Assembly: GCF_002300555.2 (NCBI RefSeq)
Contig: NZ_NTHN02000020.1
Location: forward strand, 22,495 to 86,494
Length of the DNA: 64,000 nucleotides
Reading direction: 5' to 3'
Source: Alloyangia mangrovi
GTDB lineage: Bacteria > Pseudomonadota > Alphaproteobacteria > Rhodobacterales > Rhodobacteraceae
Shown here: in pieces, positions 47,754 to 58,282 of the stretch
Position numbering within the stretch: position 1 is the stretch's first letter
How the letters are laid out: every line of letters starts with the position of its first letter
Translations under genes and position numbers: made by a program
The notes under the pieces: model-generated
The model's input: the letters and a program-made list of their open reading frames with translations, nothing else
Database searches by the model: none
What the model was told of the DNA's origin: nothing

Positions 47754-48779
47754 ATGGAGCATCTCATGGGCCAGCTTCAGACCGGTCCCCGGAGGCCGCA
47801 GGGATTGCCGCTTGGCAGCCATCCACTCTTTGCGACCGAGGATCTGGACGAGGCGCGGGACCGGGTGGCGCAGGTCTATTGCGACCACCGGCTCGAGGTG
47901 ATGGGCCGGGCGCCGCTGGCGGCGCAGCACAACCGGCTCGACGGGCAGGACCTGTCGGTCAACGTGCTGACCTATGGCGCGAAGACCCAGATCGCGCCGG
48001 GCCCGCTCGAGCAGTTCTACCTTTTCCAGTTTCCGCTGCGGGGTCATGCCTCGGTGAACAGCGGCGCGCGCGGCTACGAGATCGGCGACGGCCGCGGCGG
48101 GGTGCTCAATCCCGATGAGGACGTCAGCATGATCTGGAGCGAGCACTGCGTGCAGCTCATGCTGCAGATCGACCGCCGCGCGCTGGAGCAGGCGGCGCGG
48201 GCGGAGTTCGGCCTGCCGCAGGGCGCGCCGCTGCGCTTTGACGGGGCGCAGGCGCTGACGGGCGGGGAGGGCAGGTCCTTTCTCGGCTTGCTGCAGTTCG
48301 TGATCTCCGAGACCCAGCGCGGCGCCGCCTTGCTGGGGCAGGGCTCGGCGCTGGGGCGGCAGCTCGAACGCACGCTGCTGGTGGGGCTCTTGCAGTCGCA
48401 GGTCCGGCTGCCCGTGGCTGGCGCCATGGGCCTCGGGCAGGGCCATGCGCCGCGGATGATGCGCCTTGCCGAGGAGTTCATGCGCGAGAACCTCGGCGCG
48501 GCGCTGATGATCGAGGACATCGCCAGCGCGGCCGGGACAAGCGTGCGCTCGCTGCAGGCGGCGTTCCGCGCCCGCCATGGCTGCGGCCCGATGACCGTAC
48601 TGCGCGACATGCGGCTCGAGCGCGCCTGGGAGGAGCTGTCGAACCCCGGCGCCGATACGCGGGTCACCGATGTTGCGACCGGGCTCGGCTTCTTCCATCT
48701 CGGACGTTTCTCGGAACATTACCGCAGGAAGTTCGGCTGCTCCCCGGTCGAGACGCTGCGCGCCGCGCTCAGAGCCTGA
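47754..48779 (+). CDS. AraC/XylS family transcriptional activator
   Basis: A 341-residue protein with an N-terminal ligand-sensing domain of the AraC_binding_2 type (LDGQDLSVNVLTYGAKTQIAPGPLEQFYLFQFPLRG) and two C-terminal helix-turn-helix units (MIEDIASAAGTSVRSLQAAFRARHG; VTDVATGLGFFHLGRFSEHYRRKFG). It is divergent from the SDR-monooxygenase-reductase operon, and the direct repeat 47681-47714 lies between them. It likely activates that operon in response to indole or a product. The start is uncertain; ATGs at 47730 and 47754 are candidates, and 47754 leaves the operator sites outside the gene. Confidence 0.88.
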   Translation: MEHLMGQLQTGPRRPQGLPLGSHPLFATEDLDEARDRVAQVYCDHRLEVMGRAPLAAQHNRLDGQDLSVNVLTYGAKTQIAPGPLEQFYLFQFPLRGHASVNSGARGYEIGDGRGGVLNPDEDVSMIWSEHCVQLMLQIDRRALEQAARAEFGLPQGAPLRFDGAQALTGGEGRSFLGLLQFVISETQRGAALLGQGSALGRQLERTLLVGLLQSQVRLPVAGAMGLGQGHAPRMMRLAEEFMRENLGAALMIEDIASAAGTSVRSLQAAFRARHGCGPMTVLRDMRLERAWEELSNPGADTRVTDVATGLGFFHLGRFSEHYRRKFGCSPVETLRAALRA

Positions 48780-48882
48780 ACCAAGCGCGGCGGGAATCCG
48801 GGAGCGGACCTCCGCTTTTCTTTGGCTTTCGGGCCTTTGGCGCCTAATCTTGCTGCGTGCGGTCGACGCGAGGGGGGATCGA

Positions 48883-51800
48883 TTGAGCGACGAATTCGAC
48901 CCGGGACTGGATCGCGAGGAGCGAGAGGGTTTCCTGCTGCGCCTCTGCAAAGGTCTTGAGGGAATTGCGGGGCCGTCGGAGATGCGGGCCTGTGCCTGCG
49001 GGATGCTGGCGGAACGGCTACGCGTCGACCGTGTCCGCTACCAGGCGTTGCTCCCGGAGCAGGGAGCGACACAGGAATGGCCCCTCCCGGCATGGCAACT
49101 CGAGATATTGCGCCGGGGCGCGCCGTTTGCCGTGGCGGACACGCAGGTCTCACCGCTGATCCCAGGAGAGGAACGCCCGGAGCTTGCCAGGAGCGGCACC
49201 GCGGCTCTGGCGTTGGTGCCGCTGGTCAGGCAGGACCAGAGCCTTGCCGCTCTCTGCCTGACCTCAAGTGCCCCCCCGGGAGTGGACACAGGCGGAGATC
49301 GCCCTCGTGCAGGAGGTGGCCGAGCAGCTCGAGGCGGCGATCGCGCGCGCCGGGGCCGGGCCGACCACCGGCAGCACCCGCTACCGCGCGCTTGTCGAGG
49401 CGATGGACGAAGCCGTCTGCGTGTTCGAGCGCCTGCCGCTGCGGCCGGACGGGCTGCGCGACTATCGCTACATCACCATGAACCCGGCGATGCAGGCGAT
49501 GTTCGGCATCCCCGATCTGAGCGGCCAGTCGATCCGCGACAATTTCCCCGACGAGGTCGAGGATTGGTATGACGATTACGACCGTGTGCTGGAGACCGGC
49601 GAGGCGATCCGCTTCGAGCGCGGTTCGATCCCCCAGGGGATGGTGCTCGAGATGTTCGTGGCCCGTATCGAGGACGGGTCGGGCCGGAGCCTCATGGCGG
49701 TGATCCGCGACATCACCTGGCGCAGGATAGATGACAACACGCTGCGCGAGCGGGAGGCACGGCAGGAGCTGCTGCTGCGTTTCTCCGATCGCCTGCGCAC
49801 GCTGGCCGCCGGCCCGGACGTCATGCGCGCCGCCTGTGCGCTGCTCGGCGAGGCGCTCGGGGTCGATCGTGTCAACTACGCCGAGGTCGAGGGCGAAGAC
49901 TTCATCATCGCGCATGAGCATCACCGCGAGGGGCTCGCCAGCATGGCAGGCCGCTACCCGGCGTCCGGGCCCAAGACGGCCGAACGGGCGGCTCTCGAAG
50001 CGGGGCGGACCGTTGTGATTGCGGATGTCGACGCCGAGCCTGGGCTGCGCCCGGACCAGCGCGAAGTCTTCCGGGCGTGGGGCGTGCGTGCCTTCGTGTC
50101 GGTGCCGCTGGTGAAGGAAGAGCGCCTTGTCGCGGTGCTGAGCGTCATCAGGTCGCGTGCCGCGCCATGGAGGCTGCACGAGGTCGAGCTGGTCGGCGAG
50201 GTGGCCGAGCGCACCTGGGCTGCCGTTGCCCGGGTCCGATCCGAAAAGGCGCTGCGCGAGAGCGAGGAAAAATTCCGGTCGCTCTTCGAGACGATGACCC
50301 AAGGCTACTGCGAATGCGAGCTGGTCCGCGACGAGAGCGGCGGGGTGATCGATTGCCGTCTGCTCGAGATGAACCCGGCCTTCGAGCGGTTGACCGGCCT
50401 TTCCGCGGCGCAGGCGCGGGGGCGTGCGGTGACCGAAGTGCTGCACAGGGCCAAGCCATGGTGGGTCAAGGAATTTGCCGAGATGGTCAGCGACCGGCGC
50501 CCCCGGACCATCGAACGCGAAGTGCCGGAGCAAGGCCGCTGGTACGAGATCCGCGCCTATCACCGTGACGGCGATCGGTTTGCCGCCCTGTTCAGCGACA
50601 CGACCGAGCGCAAGCGCATCGATGCGGCGCTTCAGGCAAGCGAAACCCGCCTTCGGGCACTGGTCAACGCGACCTCCGAAGTGGTCTACCGAATGAGCCC
50701 GGATTGGCAGGTCATGTGGGAGCTGGATGGGCGGGGATTCGTCAAGGACACCCATGAAGCGACGAGCGACTGGCTCTTTGCCTATATCCCCGCCGAAGAT
50801 CAGCCGGAGGTGACCGCGGCGATCCGGCAGGCCATCGAGACCAAGGGCGTCTTCCAGCTCGAACACCGGGTCAAGCGTCCGGACGGGACCCTGGGCTGGA
50901 TGTTCTCGCGGGCAATCCCGCTGCTCGACGAGGCCGGCGAGATCGTCGAATGGTTCGGCGCGGCCAGCGACGTGACCCCCCGCAGGCAGGCCGTCGAGGC
51001 GCTCGCGCACACGCAGCGCCTGAAAGCGGTGGGCCGGCTCGCCGGAGCCATCGCGCATGATTTCAACAACCTGCTGACGGTGATCATCGCCAATATCGAA
51101 CTCTCCGAGATGCGCGAGCGTGCCGAGGAGAAGACGCAGTTCCTCGACAAGGCGCTGAAGGCCGCCCAGCTCGGAGAGCGCCTGAACCAGAGGCTGCTGA
51201 CCTGGGCCGGACAGGCTCCGATGCAACCGAAAGAGGTGATCCTGAACGATCTGGTGACCGAGACGGGGGCCATCCTGGATCGCTCCATCGGCGAGCGCTT
51301 CACCTTGTCCCTCGATCTGGCACCGGATCTCTGGCCCTGCTTCATAGACCCGGCGAATGTCGACAGCATGGTGCTCAACCTCGTGGTCAACGCGCGCGAC
51401 GCGATGCCGGACGGCGGCGAGATCCGCCTGTCCACCGCCAACGTCCCCGCAGCGGAGGTCCCGGTGCAGCCGGGGGCCGCGGCGGCGCCGGGAGACCATG
51501 TCTGCCTGTGCATTTCCGACGACGGGTTTGGCATGTCCGAGGAGGTCCGCAGACGGGCCTTCGAGGCGTTCTTCTCGACCAAGGAGCAGGGCACGGGGGT
51601 CGGCCTGGGCCTGTTCAGCGTCAAGACCGTGGTGCAGCAGTCCGGCGGGTTCCTGGAATTCGACAGCGCGCCGGGGCGCGGCACGACCTTCCGGCTCTAC
51701 TTCCCGAGAACCAGCGGGGCACGTGACGTCACTCCGCTGACGGAGGCCGACACGCGCCAGCCACCGGCCCCGCTGACCCATCCCCTCATTCTCGTGGTCG

Positions 51801-52168
51801 AGGACCAGAAGGCCGTCAGGGACGCCACCCGCGAGCGGCTGCAGTCCCTCGGCTACAGTGTCGTCGAGGCCGCGGACGCCGAAGAGGCGCTCGGGATCCT
51901 GCGATGGCAGAGAGATATCCGCGTGGTGTTCAGCGACGTGGTGATGCCGGGCGAGATGAGCGGCCGGGATCTGGCCAAGCGGGTGCTGCATGACTTCCCG
52001 GGGGTCGAGGTGCTGCTGACCGCCGGCTACATCGCCGAGACCTCGCCCAAGGGCGTGGACGATCCGACGGCGAATGTCCCGGTGCTGATCAAGCCCTACC
52101 GGCTGCACGATCTCGCAGCGGCGCTCCGCAGCCTGCTGGCGGCGCACCACACCGGCACCGGCGGCTGA
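48883..52168 (+). CDS. Hybrid sensor histidine kinase, GAF-PAS-GAF-PAS-PAS-HK-REC (frameshifted as given)
   Basis: The first 130 residues (a GAF-like domain) and the remainder are in two frames that meet at the C7 run 49271-49277. With one C removed the protein is about 1094 residues. Domains in order: GAF; PAS (YRALVEAMDEAVCVFE); GAF (LRTLAAGPDVMRAACALLGEALGVDRVNY); PAS (FRSLFETMTQGYCECEL); PAS (LRALVNATSEVVYRMS); HisKA with the phospho-His in GAIAHDFNNLLTVI; HATPase (LNLVVNARDAMPDGG; GTGVGLGLFSVK); and a receiver with Asp in FSDVVMPGEMSG. No membrane segment is visible, so it senses inside the cell. The start is taken as TTG 48883 behind AGGGGGG. No partner regulator is adjacent. Confidence 0.87.
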
Positions 52169-52195
52169 GCGGCGGCCCACGGTCGGGCTCCGGCA

Positions 52196-52209
52196 ATGAC
52201 CGCCGTCAA
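52196..52209. promoter_or_regulatory. FNR/DNR-like box upstream of the fusion gene
   Basis: ATGACCGCCGTCAA has the symmetric core TGAC-N4-GTCA of FNR/DNR-family sites and differs from TTGAC-N4-GTCAA at one base. It lies about 106 bp before the start of the 52315 gene. Confidence 0.4.
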
Positions 52210-52314
52210 GAACACCCGGGACATTCCGTGCGACACTGGCATCGGCCCTTGGCGCGGCTCCGGACTCCATGGGCCTCATCCCTGGGTCGTGGCACGGATC
52301 GGGAGGGGCACGAG

Positions 52315-54973
52315 ATGGCACAGGACACGCAACGTTTCGCGGACCGCCGGGCGGCGGGGCGCGCCCTGGGAGCCCGGCTCGCGTCCCTGTCGCTGGAGGC
52401 ACCGATCGTCTACGCGCTGCCGCGCGGCGGGGTTCCGGTCGCGCTCGAGGTGGCCCGCGCGCTCGGGGCGCCGCTCGACCTGATCTTCGTGCGCAAGATC
52501 GGGGCGCCGGGGGTGCCGGAGGTCGCGCTCGGGGCCATCGTCAACGGCGAGGCCCCGCAGATGGTGATCAACGAGGACGTGCTGCGTGGCTCCGGGGGCG
52601 ACACCTCCTATCTGGAACGGGCTAGGGCGCGCGAGCTGCAGGAGCTGGAACGGCGCCGCAAGCGCTACCTTGGAAACCGGCGGCAGCTCCTCGCCAAGGG
52701 CAGGACCGCGGTGATCGTGGACGACGGTCTGGCCACGGGGGCGACGATGAAGGCGGCGATCATCGCCATGCGGCACCAGGAGGCGCGTGCGGTCTGCGTC
52801 GCAGTGCCGGTGGCGCCGGCCCGGGTGGCGGTGGAATTCGAGGGAATTGCCGACCAAGTGGTCTGCCTGCATCCGGCCCAGAGGTTCTACGGCGTGGGCG
52901 GATTCTACGACGACTTCCACCAGCTCAGCGACGAGGAGACCCAGGGGCTGCTACGCGAGGCCTGGGCCGAGGAGGTCTCCGCCGGAGACTCGGCGGTGCC
53001 CTCGCGCCGCAGCGTCTCGGTGCCGCCGCTGGCGCTGGCCGGAGATCTTTCGGTGCCCGCCGATCCGCGCGGGCTGGTCATCTTCGCCCATGGCAGCGGG
53101 TCGAGCCGACTCAGCCCGCGCAACCGGGCGGTGGCCGATGCGTTGATCGCACGCGGCTTCGCGACGTTGCTCTTCGATCTGCTGACCCCGCAGGAGGCGC
53201 AGGACCGGCGCAACGTCTTCGACATTCCGCTGCTGGCCGAGCGGGTCGTCGCGGCGGTCGGCTACGTCGCCAGCGAGCCCGATGTCGCCGAGTTGCCGGT
53301 CGGTCTTTTCGGCGCCAGCACCGGGGCCGGGGCGGCGCTGGTCGCCGCGGCCGAACTGGGGCCGCGCATCGGGGCCGTGGTCTCGCGCGGGGGGGCGGCC
53401 CGATCTTGCCGGCCCGCATCTGGCACAGGTCACCGCGCCGACGCTGCTGATCGTCGGCGGCAACGACGCCCATGTGCTGACGCTCAACCGGCAGGCGCTC
53501 TATGGCCTGAACTGCGAGAAACTGCTGAAGATCGTTCCCGGCGCCAGCCATCTCTTCGAAGAGCCGGGCACGCTCGAGGCGGCGACCGAAATGGCCTGCA
53601 CTTGGTTCGAACACTACCTGCAGCGCCCGTCCGAGGCGGTGCACCCCCAGCCCGAGACGCATCTGCTTGGCGACGATGCCATCGTCACCGCCCTGCGCGG
53701 CGCGGCGATCGCCTTGCCCGAACCCGAGGATCCGGCCTTTGGCGCGGCCTTCGACGACTACGGCGCGGCGCGGATCGTTCTGCTGGGCGAGGCCTCGCAT
53801 GGCACGTCGGAGTTCTACCGCGCCCGCGCGGCGATCACCCGGCGACTGATCGAGCGGCACGGCTTCACCCACGTCGCGGCGGAAGCCGATTGGCCGGACG
53901 CCGCCGCCATCGACCGCCACATCCGCGGCAGGCCCGGGGCCGCCTCCCGGCGGGTGCCCTTCGCGCGCTTCCCGACCTGGATGTGGCGCAACCGCGAGTT
54001 CGACGATTTTGTCGCCAGCCTGCGCGATCACAATGCCAAGGTCGAGCCCGACGAGCAGGTGCGCTTCACCGGGCTTGACCTTTACAGCATGACCGCCTCG
54101 ATCGCGGCGGTGCTGGAATATCTCGACCGGGTCGACCCGGCTGCGGCAAAGGAGGCCCGCCAGCGTTACGCTTGCATCGATCCCTGGTCGCAGGAGCTTG
54201 CCTCCTATGGCCGCGCCTCGCTCAGCCGCGGCTATGCGCTCTGCGAGGCGCCGGTGATGCGCACCCTGCTCGACCTGCTGCAGAGCGAGCTGCACTACGT
54301 GGCGCGCGACGGCGACGCCTTCTTTGACGCGGTGCAGAACGCCCGGCTGGTGGCCAATGCCGAGCGCTACTACCGGGTGATGTACTACGGCTCGCATGAA
54401 TCGTGGAACCTGCGCGACCGCCACATGTTCGACACGCTGAAGCGCGTGCTCGAAAGGGGTGGCCCCGACGCCAAGGCCGTGGTCTGGGCACATAACTCGC
54501 ACATCGGCGACGCGCGTTTCACCGACATGGGCAGCGCGCGCGGCGAGCTGAACATCGGCCAGATCTGTCGCGAGGAATTCGGCCGCGAGGCCGTGCTGAT
54601 CGGTTTCGGCACCCACAGCGGCACCGTGGCGGCGGCCTCGGAATGGGATGCGCCGATGGAGGTGAAGGCCGTGCGCCCCTCGCGCCCGGACAGCTACGAG
54701 GCGCTTTGTCACGCCGTGGGAGAGCCGCGCTTCCTGCTCGACATGGGCCGCGAGATGGACCCGGCGCTGCGCCGGGCGCTGCGCGATCCCCGGCTCGAGC
54801 GCTACATCGGTGTCATCTACCGCCCCGAGACCGAGCGCTGGAGCCACTATTCCCACGCCACGCTGCCGGACCAGTACGACGCCTTTGTCTGGTTCGACGA
54901 GACCCGGGCGGTGACGCCGGTTCCGACCCGGGTGATCGCCGGCGAGGACGAGACCTATCCCTTCGGCCTCTAG
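52315..54973 (+). CDS. Three-domain fusion: phosphoribosyltransferase, alpha/beta hydrolase, erythromycin-esterase-like (frameshifted as given)
   Basis: With one G removed from the G7 run 53389-53395 the gene encodes about 885 residues without internal stop. Residues 1-215 are a type I phosphoribosyltransferase (YALPRGGVPVALEVARALG; PRPP loop VIVDDGLATGATMKA). About 225-440 is a dienelactone-hydrolase-like alpha/beta domain (nucleophile in GLFGASTGAGAA; LLIVGGNDAHV; PGASHLFEEPG). About 470-880 is an erythromycin-esterase-like domain (LLGEASHGTSEFY; AAEADWPDAAAIDRH; VVWAHNSHIGDA). GGGAGGGG precedes the ATG. Two-domain versions occur in mycobacterial dormancy genes. The substrate is unknown; macrolide resistance should not be assumed. 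Confidence 0.85.
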
Positions 54974-55045
54974 CCGGGCGGCGGCTGGCGGGTCAGCCGG
55001 GCCCCGAAGGGGCCAGCGCCCGGCCGCAGCCTGTCCGGGCCGGTG

Positions 55046-56857
55046 TCAGCGCTGCAGCACATAAAGGCCCGGTGCCGCGCAGAGCGGCGCGTATTCGGTG
55101 CCGGGCACGCCCGTCTCGGGCGGCGCGGTCTCCTTCCCGGGCCCCATCCGGTGCAGCCAGTTCACCCAATGCGGCCACCAGGAGCCCTCTTGCGGCGCGT
55201 GCCGGGCATGCCAGTCGTCCGGCCCGGCATAGGGCGCGCCGGCCGGCCGGTGCCCGAGCCGGAAACTGCGCCGGAAGCTGCGCCGGCCCTGGCCGGGCGG
55301 GCTCAGGATGCCGCCGTTGTGGCCGCCGCTGACCAGCGCGAAGGTCATGTCGCTGTCGGAAAAGAGCGCGGTCTTGTAGACCGAGCGCCACGGCGCGATG
55401 TGGTCCTTCTCGGTGGCCAGCACGAAAAGCGGCGCGGCGATGTCCTTCAGCGCGATGACCCGCCCGTCGACGGCGAAACGCCCGGCGGTCAGGCGGTTCT
55501 CCAGGAACAGCCCGCGCAGGTACTCGGAATGCATGCGGTAGGGCATCCGGGTGGCGTCCTTGCTCCAGGCGCCGATGTCGAACTCCTGCTCCTCCTCGCC
55601 CATCAGATAGCGACGCACCAGCCGCGACCAGATCAGGTCGCGGTCGCGCAGCACCCGGAAGGTGCCGGCCATCTGCCGCTGGTCGAGATAGCCCTGCGCC
55701 CACATGAGATCCTCGAGATAGGCGATCTGCGCCTCGTCGACGAAGAGCATCAGTTCGCCGGCCTCCGAAAAGTCGGTCTGCGCCGCGAGCAGGGTGATCG
55801 AGCCGAGCCGTTCGTCGCCGTCGCGCGCCATGGTGGCGGCGGCGATGGCGAGGATCGTGCCGCCGAGGCAGTAGCCGCAGGCGTGCACCCTGCGCCCGGG
55901 GCAGATGGTGGTGACCGCCTCGAGCGCCGCCATCACCCCGTCGCGCCGGTAGGCATCGAGCGACAGGTCGCGATCCTCGGCACCGGGGTTGAGCCAGGAA
56001 ATGCAGAAGACGGTGAAGCCCTGCGCCACGAGGTAGCCGATCAGCGAGTTCTGTTCGCTGAGATCGAGGATGTAATATTTCATGATCCAGGCGGGCACGA
56101 TCAGGATCGGATCGGCATGCACGGTCTCGGTCGCGGGCGCGTATTGGATCAGCTCGAAGATATGGTTGCGAAAGACCACGGTGCCGGGCGTGCAGGCAAC
56201 GTCCTGTCCCGGCATGAAGGTCTCGGGCTGTTCCGAGTGCAGCACGCCGTCGCGCAGCCAGTCCTCGGCCATCAGAGCCGCGCCGTCGATGAGGCAGCGC
56301 CCGCCGCTGCGGGCCATGGCGTCGAGCACCTCGGGGTTGAACCACGGCAGGTTCGAGGGCGACAGGGCGTCGAGCCCCTGCCGCGCCATGAAGGAAACCC
56401 GCGCGCTCTCACGGGGGTTCATGCCGCGCTGCCGGCTGGTGGCAACCTCCCACCAGTCCTCGGCGGCGAGAAAGCCCTGCATCCAGACCCGCGAGACCGG
56501 GTTGGCCCAGCCCTCGCCGTCGAAGCGGTGATCGTCCGCAGCAGGGCGGAAGCCGCGCGCGGTGTCCCAGATGCCGGTGAGCGCCTGCCACTGGTTGTGC
56601 CAGAAGCGTTCGGCAAGATCGGTCTGCCGGCCCGGCGCCTTGAGCAGGTTCACCGCCCAGGCCTGCCAGGCCGAGGCCGCAGCATAGGGCGAGACGCCCA
56701 TGGTCAGCCGCGCCCGCATCGAGGCCAGGGCCCGGTCCAGGCTTGCGTAGAAGCCGTCGTGCACCCAGACCTCGGGCACCCTGGGAGGGGGGCAGGCGGA
56801 AGGCGCGACCGTCGGCGCTGGCTGCGATGCGGCGGGGGGCGGGACAAGCTCGGACAT
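55046..56857 (-). CDS. phaC: Poly(3-hydroxyalkanoate) synthase (PhaC, class I type)
   Basis: A 603-residue polymerase that links 3-hydroxyacyl-CoA units into storage polyester at the granule surface. The lipase-like box GYCLGG places the catalytic Cys at residue 330. The catalytic Asp lies in LATEKDHIAPW and the His in LVSGGHNGG. FRNHIFELIQYAP and IVPAWIMKYYILDL are typical PhaC segments. It stands alone here without phaA, phaB or phasin, convergent with the fusion gene. Placement beside FNR, Lon and stress genes suggests a second, condition-specific synthase (inference). Confidence 0.93.
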   Translation of the reverse strand: MSELVPPPAASQPAPTVAPSACPPPRVPEVWVHDGFYASLDRALASMRARLTMGVSPYAAASAWQAWAVNLLKAPGRQTDLAERFWHNQWQALTGIWDTARGFRPAADDHRFDGEGWANPVSRVWMQGFLAAEDWWEVATSRQRGMNPRESARVSFMARQGLDALSPSNLPWFNPEVLDAMARSGGRCLIDGAALMAEDWLRDGVLHSEQPETFMPGQDVACTPGTVVFRNHIFELIQYAPATETVHADPILIVPAWIMKYYILDLSEQNSLIGYLVAQGFTVFCISWLNPGAEDRDLSLDAYRRDGVMAALEAVTTICPGRRVHACGYCLGGTILAIAAATMARDGDERLGSITLLAAQTDFSEAGELMLFVDEAQIAYLEDLMWAQGYLDQRQMAGTFRVLRDRDLIWSRLVRRYLMGEEEQEFDIGAWSKDATRMPYRMHSEYLRGLFLENRLTAGRFAVDGRVIALKDIAAPLFVLATEKDHIAPWRSVYKTALFSDSDMTFALVSGGHNGGILSPPGQGRRSFRRSFRLGHRPAGAPYAGPDDWHARHAPQEGSWWPHWVNWLHRMGPGKETAPPETGVPGTEYAPLCAAPGLYVLQR

Positions 56858-57071
56858 GATCGCTGCTTTCGTGCGTATGGCGGCACGGGCCGCCGGGGCC
56901 GGGTGACCGGGCTATCTTGAGACCATCGATGTGGCAGGTACAGCCCGGCCTCCCCGGCAAGGGCGGGATCCGCCCTCGTCGCCCTGCGGCAAATCGCGCG
57001 CAGGGCCAGTTCTGTGGGGGCCTCCTGCCTGCCGGGGCAACCCCGGTCCCCGGTCGGGAGCCGGGCGACAG

Positions 57072-57893
57072 CTATCCCGCGTCGGGGCGGGCCGTCTTGG
57101 CAGGCGTGTCGTTCCGGTTGGCCCAGCTCCTGTGCGGCAGGGCGGGCGGAAGACTGGTCACACCCCTGCCGATGCCATCTTCGTTGCATCGGGCAATGAG
57201 CCGCAGCCGGGACAGGTCCGTCACCTCGATCCGGTCGGGCGTGAGCAGCCGTATGGCGCCCTTGTCGTTCAGCTGGCGCAGCGAGCGGCAGAGCGTCTCG
57301 ACGGTCATGTCCAGCAGCGAGGCCAGGTCGCGGCGGCTCAGGAGGATGTGCAGCTTGCGCTGCTCCCCGGCGTCTGCATCTGCGAGCTCCTCGAGAAGCC
57401 AGAAGGCGAGACGCTGCAGCGTGTTGCGCCCGCGCATGTTCATCACGGAAAGCTGCATTTGCTCGAGCTGCTGGCGCATCGTCACCATGTAGGCATGGAA
57501 ATGCGAGGGCTGCTCCTTGAGGAAGCTGTCCCAGGCGCTGCGGGACATCCAGCAGACCGCCGCCTCGCTCGCCGTCACCCAGGAGAACAGGCTGCCGGCG
57601 CTGTCGGGAACGTAGACCAACTGCCCGCGCCGCATGATCTGCAGCAGGTGCTCATCACCGCCCTTGGTGACTGTGCCGACCTTGATCACACCGCTGGCGA
57701 TGAGCCCGATCCGGTCGAGCGGCTCTCCCTGCTGCACGATCTCTGCGCCCCGCGCATAGGTCGTGAGGCTGCTTCTGCTCAGGATTTCCCGTTGGGAATC
57801 GGCATGCAAAGTGCTGCAGAACCCGAACTTTCTTGCCGCGCAGCGGCCGCAGCGGACCTCCTGTGCCTGACGTAGAATCGCGTTGGTCTGCAT
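57072..57893 (-). CDS. FNR-type Crp/Fnr family regulator with cluster cysteines
   Basis: A 273-residue Crp/Fnr protein. Cys15, Cys18 and Cys26 (CGRCAARKFGFC, CxxCx7C) plus Cys114 can bind an oxygen-labile 4Fe-4S cluster, as in FnrN/FnrL proteins. The cyclic-nucleotide-like barrel follows (IVQQGEPLDRIGLIASGVIK), then a helix-turn-helix with MTVETLCRSLRQLNDKG. In FNR the recognition helix reads E-xx-S-R; here Ser is replaced by Cys, which may alter site preference. It probably controls low-oxygen genes around it. The leader has an eleven-C run in the position of the ribosome-binding site. Confidence 0.9.
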   Translation of the reverse strand: MQTNAILRQAQEVRCGRCAARKFGFCSTLHADSQREILSRSSLTTYARGAEIVQQGEPLDRIGLIASGVIKVGTVTKGGDEHLLQIMRRGQLVYVPDSAGSLFSWVTASEAAVCWMSRSAWDSFLKEQPSHFHAYMVTMRQQLEQMQLSVMNMRGRNTLQRLAFWLLEELADADAGEQRKLHILLSRRDLASLLDMTVETLCRSLRQLNDKGAIRLLTPDRIEVTDLSRLRLIARCNEDGIGRGVTSLPPALPHRSWANRNDTPAKTARPDAG

Positions 57894-57895
57894 TT

Positions 57896-57906
57896 CCCCC
57901 CCCCCC
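57896..57906 (-). repeat. Run of eleven C (G on the coding strand) at the ribosome-binding site of the FNR gene
   Basis: On the coding strand eleven G residues precede AA and the ATG at 57893. It is the longest mononucleotide run I see in the window. Its length may be misread, given the G7/C7 pattern elsewhere, or it may vary naturally and tune translation. Confidence 0.6.
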
Positions 57907-57929
57907 TCGCGCTGACCCTGCAAGGTTAA

Positions 57930-57957
57930 TGATTTCAGAAGGTAGAATGTGAAATCA
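57930..57957. promoter_or_regulatory. Perfect 8-bp inverted repeat upstream of the FNR gene
   Basis: TGATTTCA and TGAAATCA are perfect mirror arms separated by twelve bases, 37-64 bp before the FNR-type gene start. This is a plausible operator overlapping the promoter. Confidence 0.5.
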
Positions 57958-57960
57958 TCA

Positions 57961-57984
57961 GTAGAATTGAGTAGAATTGTGTAG
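57961..57984. repeat. 10-bp tandem repeat upstream of the FNR gene
   Basis: GTAGAATTGA is followed directly by GTAGAATTGT and then GTAGT; a further GTAGAAT occurs at 57942-57948. The phase is one helical turn. The repeat sits just beyond the inverted repeat in the same promoter region. Confidence 0.5.
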
Positions 57985-58078
57985 TGCCTCGGTTCGAAAG
58001 GCTCTTTGGGCCGATCGACCGTCTGTCTTGCGTGGCGTGAGGGGGGCTCACCCGCGGCAAGGAGCGAGCTGCCGCAGG

Positions 58079-58282
58079 TCAGGCGGATGTGACCTCGACC
58101 CGCCGCACTGCCGCAAGGGCCGATGGCGAGTGCAGCAGGGTCTCCTTCAGCGCCTCGTTGGCGCACTGCGCCTCCAACTCATCGCGAAGGCCGCCGAATC
58201 CGGACCATTGGCGCAGCGGCGCGCGGCGGGGTCCATCCCGGGACACGGGCCAGAACACCGGGATGCCGGGTTTCTTGGACAT
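58079..58282 (-). CDS. Small protein of unknown function
   Basis: A 67-residue frame (start MSKKPGIPVFWPVSRDG; an ATG at 58294 would add four residues) with GC-rich third positions like real genes here and GGAA five bases before the preferred ATG. It contains LRDELEAQCANEALKETLLH, which could form an amphipathic helix. No family is recognised. It lies between the FNR-type gene and lon on the same strand, downstream of an FNR-like box. Confidence 0.45.
   Translation of the reverse strand: MSKKPGIPVFWPVSRDGPRRAPLRQWSGFGGLRDELEAQCANEALKETLLHSPSALAAVRRVEVTSA

Noticed and set aside
49226..52402. A 1058-codon minus-strand frame opposite the histidine kinase
   Set aside because: No motifs; the plus strand holds complete HisKA, ATPase and receiver signatures.
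52315..54973. Macrolide resistance from the erythromycin-esterase-like domain
   Set aside because: The domain family is broad and mostly uncharacterised; fusion to a phosphoribosyltransferase and the stress context argue against a drug-resistance role.
54999..55014. GGCCCC/GGGGCC hairpin between the fusion gene and phaC as a terminator
   Set aside because: Only six pairs, no T-tract on either strand, and such GC stems are frequent in this DNA.
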